Positions 28,941-33,448 of a stretch of 33,448 nt of DNA are shown here, piece after piece. Location of the stretch: the NCBI RefSeq assembly GCF_900116405.1, contig NZ_FPAQ01000038.1, positions 1 through 33,448 of the forward strand. The letters are read 5' to 3'. Numbering within the stretch: position 1 is the stretch's first letter; each line of letters begins with the position of its first letter. The stretch comes from Halomonas saccharevitans. Lineage in GTDB: Bacteria > Pseudomonadota > Gammaproteobacteria > Pseudomonadales > Halomonadaceae. Position numbers and translations under genes: made by a program. The notes beneath the pieces are model-generated. The model was not told where the DNA came from, made no database searches, and saw only the letters and a program-made list of their open reading frames with translations.

Positions 28941-28999
28941 TGGTACCGGCGGTCGGACTCGAACCGACAAGGGCTTGCACCCGGCGGATTTTGAATCCG
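28941..28999 (-). repeat. Attachment site copy B: 3' half of a tRNA-Leu(CAA) gene
   Basis: 59 bp on the minus strand: anticodon arm with CAA, variable arm, T arm and acceptor 3' strand ending ACCA, as in copy A. The three differences from copy A all lie in the variable-arm stem. A complete tRNA would be expected at this integrase-proximal end, yet the upstream sequence lacks the matching 5' acceptor strand; only a short D-arm-like TGGAATTG is seen. So this is a junction and not an intact gene. Confidence 0.82.
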
Positions 29000-29468
29000 T
29001 TTTTCGACAATTCCAGGCCGCGCTTGCTACGGGCTTTTGTCGATAAATCAATCTCTTGAAATTTTACATTGGTTACACATGACACATGGATTCGCTACGA
29101 TCTGCGACCAAACTGCGACCACATTAAGCCAGCCATTGCAGCGGACGAGCGTCCGCTGCCTAGGTTACGGCGCTATGCCACAGGTTTTTCACAATGCATG
29201 TACGAACAAGGGATTATGAGTTTGCACGCAACGCTGCAAGCCCAGCAAAATCAAGAGTAGCCCACCGTAAGTCAGATAAAGTAAAAGCATATGCGTGACA
29301 GTAGGTTAACGTAATTTTGCGAAGGCGGACAGAACGGATGAGTGCACCGCTAGTGTACCGATAGACGAGAAATTTAGCCTGAGCTCGGGCATCATCTAGA
29401 CTGCAGCGTCTGCTCAAATCGTGTTGCCTAAACATCCAGTGTCGATTAGTAGTCAAGTGATACAAAAA
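29000..29468. other. 470-bp stretch without a supportable gene
   Basis: Noticeably more AT-rich than its surroundings. Short open frames on both strands (for example 29214-29465 minus) have no ribosome binding site or recognisable composition. A T-rich run follows the stop of the ATPase gene on the minus strand, without a clear hairpin. Confidence 0.5.
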
Positions 29469-32075
29469 TCATGGCAACCTAACAGCATTCTGGCGCCGCC
29501 GCATGTCATCGGCCCAGGCCGCCAAAGCATCAATCTCTGCCGCCAGTGCTTCCGGTCTCGGCAAAGGACGGTTCAACGCAGCGGCGGCGCTGTGTAGCAG
29601 CCCGGAACAGCGACCAAATCCGTCCCGCATGGCCTCGCAGTCGGCAGCCGTGATCGCGGTCAGCTTAATCAAGCCAGGCGTCTTCACTTCATTGGACAGT
29701 CGCCGGATGACGTGCCCAACGGCTTCTTCAACCGCGATCTCCCACGTATCACGCAACGTTGCCGCGATGGATTTGACGGACTTCCGCCACTCGTCGTGAT
29801 TGCCTTGCTCAAAATGGAAGCGTTCGCCCGCAAGCTGATTATTAAGACTTGTGGTGATGTCACTGACCCGACGCGCTTTGAATGGCGGCTCGCTGCGGCA
29901 AAAGCCTGCCTTGTCAGCACCACGGCTGATGGAGCTAATCGCAACCTGCGGCTTAGGCTGCGCATCGTCCGCCGCGCGATTCAACTCGAACAGGAACGCC
30001 AGGTCATGGGTGAAGACGATGACCTGGCGATGCGCGGCCTCAGCAACCAGGCGCTTGGCCACGGCCTCCCGGTGCATATGATCGAGCGAGGAAACGGGAT
30101 CGTCAAAGACGATGCCAGACTTGTTTTCGGTGGTGGCGAGTTCGGCCATGAACGCAGCCAAGGCTGCGCAGCGATGCTCGCCTTCGCTCAAAACCTGTCC
30201 CACCGCAGCCGTGGGCTTCCTTGTAAGTGCGACCTTGAAGCGAGGGATGCCCTGAACGCTGTTTTGCTGTCGAAGCTCCACAGCGAGGCCAGCAATCTCG
30301 AAGCTCGCCACCTCGCGAGCAAATTGCGCGCGTAGCGTGTCCGTAACCAACGCCTGAGCGATCTCGGTGCTCTTTGTGGTGACGCGGTTGGTAGCAGTGT
30401 CCCGCTTGGCCGTCTCAAGCAGTGCGATTTTCTTCTGACGTTCGATTTCGGCAAGAGCATCGGCTTTGATGCCACCAAGCCATTGCCGATCCGCAAGCTC
30501 GGCCTTTTCGGCAAGCAAGGCGGCGCGAGCTGGCGAGCCCGCCTCCGCGACAAGGGCGTTCGCCCGAATTTCAATGCCCGCTGCTTGATCGACCAGCACC
30601 TGACGCGAATACTCCGTAATGGGCACGTCAATAGCGGTGCTTGGGTTTGCGTGGCGTCGCCTGATCTGGCGATGACGCCACAGGGCGCGCAAGGTCGCCC
30701 CCCTAACCTCCATCGCCAAGGGATCCTGGCGCAGTTCGTCGCGGACGGTTGCCACAATGTTCGCCAACTCGGCCAACGAAACAGCCTCTCCCTTGAACGT
30801 TGCCAGTGCCCGGTCGTATGCGAGGCGCGCAGCCTCGGCACGTTGTTGGCTGTCATCACGCACAAATGCCTCGAAGCGATTAAGGCGATCAGCGGCGACG
30901 GGCGTCAATTCCTGCTGGCAAAGCACGCATGCGCTGCCGGGATCTGTCACAGGGAAGTGCTGTTCGGGATAGGCTTCCGCGTCAGAAAACGCTCGGGCAC
31001 TGGCCCATAGCGCCTGCCAAACCTCCGACCCGATCTGCGGCAACGGTTCGTCCCGGAAAAGCGCACTGGAAGCAGCTTCTGCCGCCCGGCGCGCGGCATC
31101 GCTATCAACGGCAAGGCGGCGCAGGTTATTGGCGGTCTCGTCGCTGATTGAAGCAAATAGCCGATCCAGGCGCGCAATGTGCCCGTCAACCTTGGTCTTC
31201 AACGCCGCAAGCTGGCGCGCCGCGCGAGCCGGATCACCAGCCAGGTCCGCCGTGAGCTGTGCCAATCGGTCTTGCTCTGCTTGCGTGAGCGTGGCCAGCT
31301 CTTCGACTGTCGCCGGCGCAGTGTTGGCGGTGAGACGGGCCATGAGCTTGCCGACCGCTGTGTCCCTGCTACATGTCGGCGTCCTGATCGCTTCGGGCGT
31401 TTGCGCCTTTATCTGTGTAATATCGGCTGCCAGCTTGTCCTTGACCGACTTACAGAGCTGCGCCAGTGCACCAAGCAGTTTGAGCGGAAACGGCGTGTAA
31501 GCCACGTCATTCGTATCATCCACGTGGACGTTCGCGGTGCGGGAATCGAACACACTGATGCCTGAAAGCGCGGCGTCAGCAGCCTGACCAAGCTGCCAAG
31601 CGCAAGTGCGGTTCTGACCGCTGATCGCGTATTCAATCGTGGCGCTCGGCGTGCCCGGTGCAGCGTCATATATGTCGGGGGCGATTTCCTCGGCTCGGCC
31701 AGACATACGGGCGCGACATACCTTCTTGAGAATCCGCGCGTAGCCGGATTTTCCCGATCCGTTGTCGCCATAGATGATCGTCAAACCGACACGGTGGAGA
31801 GTCAGCCGTTGGTCGTGAGCCAGGGCGTTGATATGCCGGACTCCATGCACCTGCCGCAGATAGACTTCCCCCTGATCGCGGTTCGGGCCGCGAAGGTGCC
31901 CCGCTTCCAACGGGACCGCCGTATTGTCTCCCTTGCAAATGGAAGCCAGCTCATCGATCTCGGCCGGCTCCAGGGCCGCTTGCGTTGCAAGTCGGCGCAG
32001 TGCGTCACGCTGCCAGTCGGGACTATCTGCAGACCACGCAAGGATGTTGGCGTGCGCCTCTGCTTCCGTTTTCAT
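29469..32075 (-). CDS. Zinc-hook AAA ATPase, RloC/PrrC-like candidate anticodon nuclease
   Basis: Large SMC/Rad50-like ATPase, 868 residues from ATG 32075. Walker A GDNGSGKS at 103-110; CVLC at 383-386 at the tip of long charged helices, the position of a Rad50/RloC zinc hook; ABC signature LSEGEHR at about 629; Walker B SGIVFDDPVSSLDH at 653-666; and the switch histidine in FTHDLAFL near 690. This is the AAA_13 type shared by RloC and PrrC. The C-terminal 130 residues hold TLRDTWE (Arg775-x3-Glu779) and later CSGLLHS (His828), an Arg-Glu-His set that could match the tRNA-cutting triad of those enzymes. ATPase and hook are clear; nuclease activity is inference. The start overlaps the stop of a lost upstream frame (ATGA). 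Confidence 0.8.
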   Translation of the reverse strand: MKTEAEAHANILAWSADSPDWQRDALRRLATQAALEPAEIDELASICKGDNTAVPLEAGHLRGPNRDQGEVYLRQVHGVRHINALAHDQRLTLHRVGLTIIYGDNGSGKSGYARILKKVCRARMSGRAEEIAPDIYDAAPGTPSATIEYAISGQNRTCAWQLGQAADAALSGISVFDSRTANVHVDDTNDVAYTPFPLKLLGALAQLCKSVKDKLAADITQIKAQTPEAIRTPTCSRDTAVGKLMARLTANTAPATVEELATLTQAEQDRLAQLTADLAGDPARAARQLAALKTKVDGHIARLDRLFASISDETANNLRRLAVDSDAARRAAEAASSALFRDEPLPQIGSEVWQALWASARAFSDAEAYPEQHFPVTDPGSACVLCQQELTPVAADRLNRFEAFVRDDSQQRAEAARLAYDRALATFKGEAVSLAELANIVATVRDELRQDPLAMEVRGATLRALWRHRQIRRRHANPSTAIDVPITEYSRQVLVDQAAGIEIRANALVAEAGSPARAALLAEKAELADRQWLGGIKADALAEIERQKKIALLETAKRDTATNRVTTKSTEIAQALVTDTLRAQFAREVASFEIAGLAVELRQQNSVQGIPRFKVALTRKPTAAVGQVLSEGEHRCAALAAFMAELATTENKSGIVFDDPVSSLDHMHREAVAKRLVAEAAHRQVIVFTHDLAFLFELNRAADDAQPKPQVAISSISRGADKAGFCRSEPPFKARRVSDITTSLNNQLAGERFHFEQGNHDEWRKSVKSIAATLRDTWEIAVEEAVGHVIRRLSNEVKTPGLIKLTAITAADCEAMRDGFGRCSGLLHSAAAALNRPLPRPEALAAEIDALAAWADDMRRRQNAVRLP

Positions 32076-32187
32076 ACACCTTCGCCTCTCGGTTCGCACC
32101 CGCTAAATGTACCAGGCTTATCCAGGTGCCTGCTCAGGGTCTCGGATAGCGTCTCGCCGGGCTGCCAGCCGAACATCTCCCGGCACG
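32072..32187 (-). pseudogene. Possible C-terminal remnant of a gene coupled to the zinc-hook ATPase
   Basis: A minus-strand frame ending REMFGWQPGETLSETLSRHLD and then a stop at 32072-32074 that overlaps the ATPase ATG as ATGA. Such overlap normally marks a co-translated partner. The rest of this frame runs antisense through the KaiC-like fragment and does not look coding, so only the last 30-40 residues may be genuine. Product unknown. Confidence 0.35.
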
Positions 32188-32455
32188 CGCCTGCGCTCCA
32201 GTGCCACCACGACGCAGCTGTCCACCGGCATCCCGTTACTGGACAGTATGCTGGGCGGGGGGCATCTACCGGGGCGCGACCGCAATGTATTCCGGCGTGT
32301 CCGGCACCGGCAAGACGACCTTCGCCGCGGCCTTTGCCCGAGCAGCCTGCGAGCGCGGCGACAACGTACTGTATCTCAGCTTCGAGGAAGGTGCCGAAGA
32401 GCTGGCGCGCAATCAGCAGAGCGTCGGCATCGACATGCGGGCCTATGCCGATCCA
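32188..32455 (+). pseudogene. KaiC/RecA-like ATPase fragment, frameshifted
   Basis: Piece of a KaiC-like ATPase. One frame reads LSTGIPLLDSMLGGG; the continuation IYRGATAMYSGVSGTGKTTF, with the Walker A GVSGTGKT, and RGDNVLYLSFEEGAEELARN is in another frame. The switch is at a run of six G (32257-32262): five G would restore LGGGIYRG, so a +1 insertion broke the gene. Similarity stops abruptly at about 32455 where the 5' end of an oppositely oriented gene begins. N- and C-terminal parts of the protein are missing. Confidence 0.75.
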
Positions 32456-32563
32456 CCGTCCAGGAAGGGACGGCTTGCCCATCGACTCGGCGATGTCGTC
32501 GATGGCACGCCCTTGCTCCCTGAGCTGCCAGGCCCGCCTGGCAAACGTCTCGATGTGCGGCAT
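32456..32563 (-). pseudogene. 5' fragment of an unknown gene
   Basis: Begins MPHIETFARRAWQLREQGRA and continues IDDIAESMGKPSLP, then runs into the antisense of the KaiC-like fragment. The ATG at 32563 has AAGGAGG about 9 bases upstream, so this was a real gene start. The 36 residues look like a helix-turn-helix (REQGRAIDDIAESMGKP). The body of the gene was lost at the junction near 32455. Confidence 0.5.
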
Positions 32564-32668
32564 GGGGACTGGCCTCCTTGCTGATCGCTCATATCAGAAT
32601 AGCAAGTGCGCAAAATGTGCCAAGCGAAGTTAAAAGTCAGACCTCGCTGTGCTGAGGGCTGAATGACA

Positions 32669-33118
32669 TCAACTTGTTTGTTGATCCGAAAATGCTTTAT
32701 TGAGCATCTCAACCCGGTCTGTGTAGTAAGGCCACCCCTCCGACTCGCTTACAACAGCAATACTATCGAAGTCGTCGAGACTACATGTAAGCTCATCGTA
32801 AGAAGCTTTATCTATAAGGTTCAAACGTTCGAGCAGCCTGGCCTTGAGCTGTTCTTTTGTGAATCTTTGCGAGACATTGATTTCCAAACAACACCTGATG
32901 ATCTCATATGCTTCTTGTGAAACACTGTCCGATTCATACTTTATCTTTGCCCCTTTGCTCAGCCATTTTTTCCAAGGAGTTTCTCTCCGCCATTGACGAC
33001 TCTTCCCCTCACTGGGTTCAGGCCATACAAGGATCGTTTCTTCACCCAAGGGATGCATGCCCCCAGTCAGCATTTCAAAAAAAATAACTCCAAGTGCAAA
33101 AACGTCTACCCGCCTCAT
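32669..33118 (-). pseudogene. Ser/Thr protein kinase, C-lobe fragment (N-lobe lost)
   Basis: The frame opens in the middle of a Hanks-type kinase domain: VDVFALGVIFFEMLTGGMHPLG is subdomain IX with its invariant Asp. Later CCLEINVSQRFTKEQLKARLLERL matches the end of the C-lobe, including the conserved Arg. ATP-binding loop, catalytic HRD and DFG are absent. The break at about 33115 adjoins the end of a transposase-bearing segment, so an insertion probably removed the 5' two thirds. Codon use is much more AT-rich than the core genes, a sign of foreign origin. Residual protein is unlikely to be active. Confidence 0.75.
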
Positions 33119-33341
33119 TCATCAGGGCACAGAACGAGCGTGTTGAGTCCATCGATTGCCGGTACCGACCTGCTTCAACCTCATGCGGTCGCTTGGTAGA
33201 CGGTTGGCATATACCCGATTCGGCTTTTGGCCGATCTTTTCATAACGATCAGGAATTGATGTCTGGCGCCGGCGCAGCCGTGGCCGTCGACCTCCGTTGT
33301 GGCCGCCTTACTTGGCGAGTCAATCTTGGTGACGCTGGGTG
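33119..33341. other. Non-coding end of an insertion sequence (inferred)
   Basis: 223 bp between the broken kinase and the transposase stop. No gene is supported; short open frames have no ribosome binding site. Expected to contain the IS terminal inverted repeat near 33115-33140. Confidence 0.35.
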
Positions 33342-33448
33342 TCAGGCCAAGGCCGTCAGCCGAGGCAGCCCCTTCAGCAAGGTGGGCCACCATTTGTCGG
33401 CGGCATCGCCGAGGTGCACGGTGATGCGCCGGGCATGCATCGTCAGCG
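33342..33448 (-). CDS. Transposase C-terminus (cut by right window edge), IS1380-like
   Basis: The last 34 codons of a frame entering from the right edge: LTMHARRITVHLGDAADKWW and then PTLLKGLPRLTALA before the stop. The ARRxTVHL...W...L..LxRLxAL pattern resembles the C-terminus of IS1380-type transposases. The sample is short, so the family is tentative. Its position next to the broken kinase gene supports an insertion. Confidence 0.4.
   Translation of the reverse strand, partial: LTMHARRITVHLGDAADKWWPTLLKGLPRLTALA

Larger units (their letters stand above)
19495..28999 (-). mobile_element. 9.5-kb integrated satellite-like element in tRNA-Leu(CAA)
   Basis: Bounded by the two 59-bp tRNA-Leu 3'-half repeats, with a P4-type integrase next to the right repeat reading inwards. 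Contents on the minus strand: integrase, 215-residue unknown, AlpA-like regulator, C4-RNA-like leader, tiny coupled genes, Toprim and DUF3987 replication-type proteins, unknowns, a HGG-motif protein and a toxin-antitoxin pair. There are no capsid, terminase, portal, tail, relaxase or secretion genes. This gene order (int, alpA, primase) is seen in P4-like satellites and Gram-negative phage-inducible islands, but the hallmark packaging-interference genes are not recognised, so the class is left open. Confidence 0.85.
29000..33448. mobile_element. Left part of a second, decayed genomic island (partial)
   Basis: Region beyond copy B with different character: a 470-bp AT-richer gap, a large candidate defence gene, then fragments of at least four unrelated genes and a transposase end. 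No core chromosomal gene is seen up to the window edge. Interpreted as the integrase-distal end of another element inserted at the same tRNA. The right end is outside the window. Confidence 0.5.

Noticed and set aside
28941..29030. Complete tRNA-Leu gene
   Set aside because: Acceptor 5' strand complementary to CGCCGGT is not present upstream and the D arm is not formed; only the 3' half is real.
29214..29465. 83-residue minus-strand frame
   Set aside because: No ribosome binding site, no recognisable motif and located in an AT-richer gap.

Overview
The window reads as the chromosome of a GC-rich gammaproteobacterium, most likely a Halomonas-like member of the Halomonadaceae. This is inferred from the gene set (arginine succinyltransferase pathway with paired AruF/AruG subunits, FabV-type enoyl reductase, ZapE, Rnk, ExoD) and from the strong GC bias at third codon positions; no rRNA or other taxonomic marker is present.

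Layout. 1-418 is the 3' end of an IS481-type transposase cut by the window edge. 378-19323 is core chromosome: a TRIC/UPF0126 membrane protein, zapE, the minus-strand operon astC-aruF-aruG-astD-astB for arginine catabolism (no astE follows), a SAM methyltransferase, an AraC-type regulator with a DJ-1/PfpI-like N-terminal domain that may control the ast operon, a small membrane protein, fabV, a DUF7079-like protein, glutathione peroxidase, a Nudix hydrolase, an AidB-like acyl-CoA dehydrogenase, a REC-like/EAL protein, a LysE-type exporter with rnk, and a 51-residue membrane protein with exoD.

19495-28999 is a compact integrated element of about 9.5 kb bounded by two 59-bp direct repeats, each the 3' half of a tRNA-Leu(CAA) gene. 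Almost everything in it is on the minus strand. In transcription order it holds a P4-type tyrosine integrase, a 215-residue unknown protein, an AlpA-like regulator, a leader with a C4-RNA-like hairpin that hides a ribosome binding site, then a chain of start/stop-overlapping genes (three to four tiny proteins, a Toprim primase-like protein, a DUF3987/YfjI protein, two unknown proteins), further small cargo genes and a HigBA-like toxin-antitoxin pair. No capsid, terminase, portal or conjugation gene is seen, so it looks like a satellite or minimal integrative element that relies on another element for transfer.

29000-33448 looks like the start of a second, decayed element inserted at the same tRNA. 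Neither tRNA half in the window has a proper 5' half, so the intact tRNA should lie to the right of the window. This region carries a large AAA ATPase with a zinc-hook CxxC (RloC/PrrC-like candidate defence ribonuclease), then gene debris: a frameshifted KaiC-like ATPase fragment, the 5' end of an unknown gene, the C-terminal lobe of a Ser/Thr protein kinase, and the end of another transposase.

The candidates for new biology are the zinc-hook ATPase with the remnant of a coupled upstream gene, the self-masking leader RNA of the satellite operon, and the tandem tRNA-Leu insertion in which both halves keep a pairing variable arm despite sequence change.
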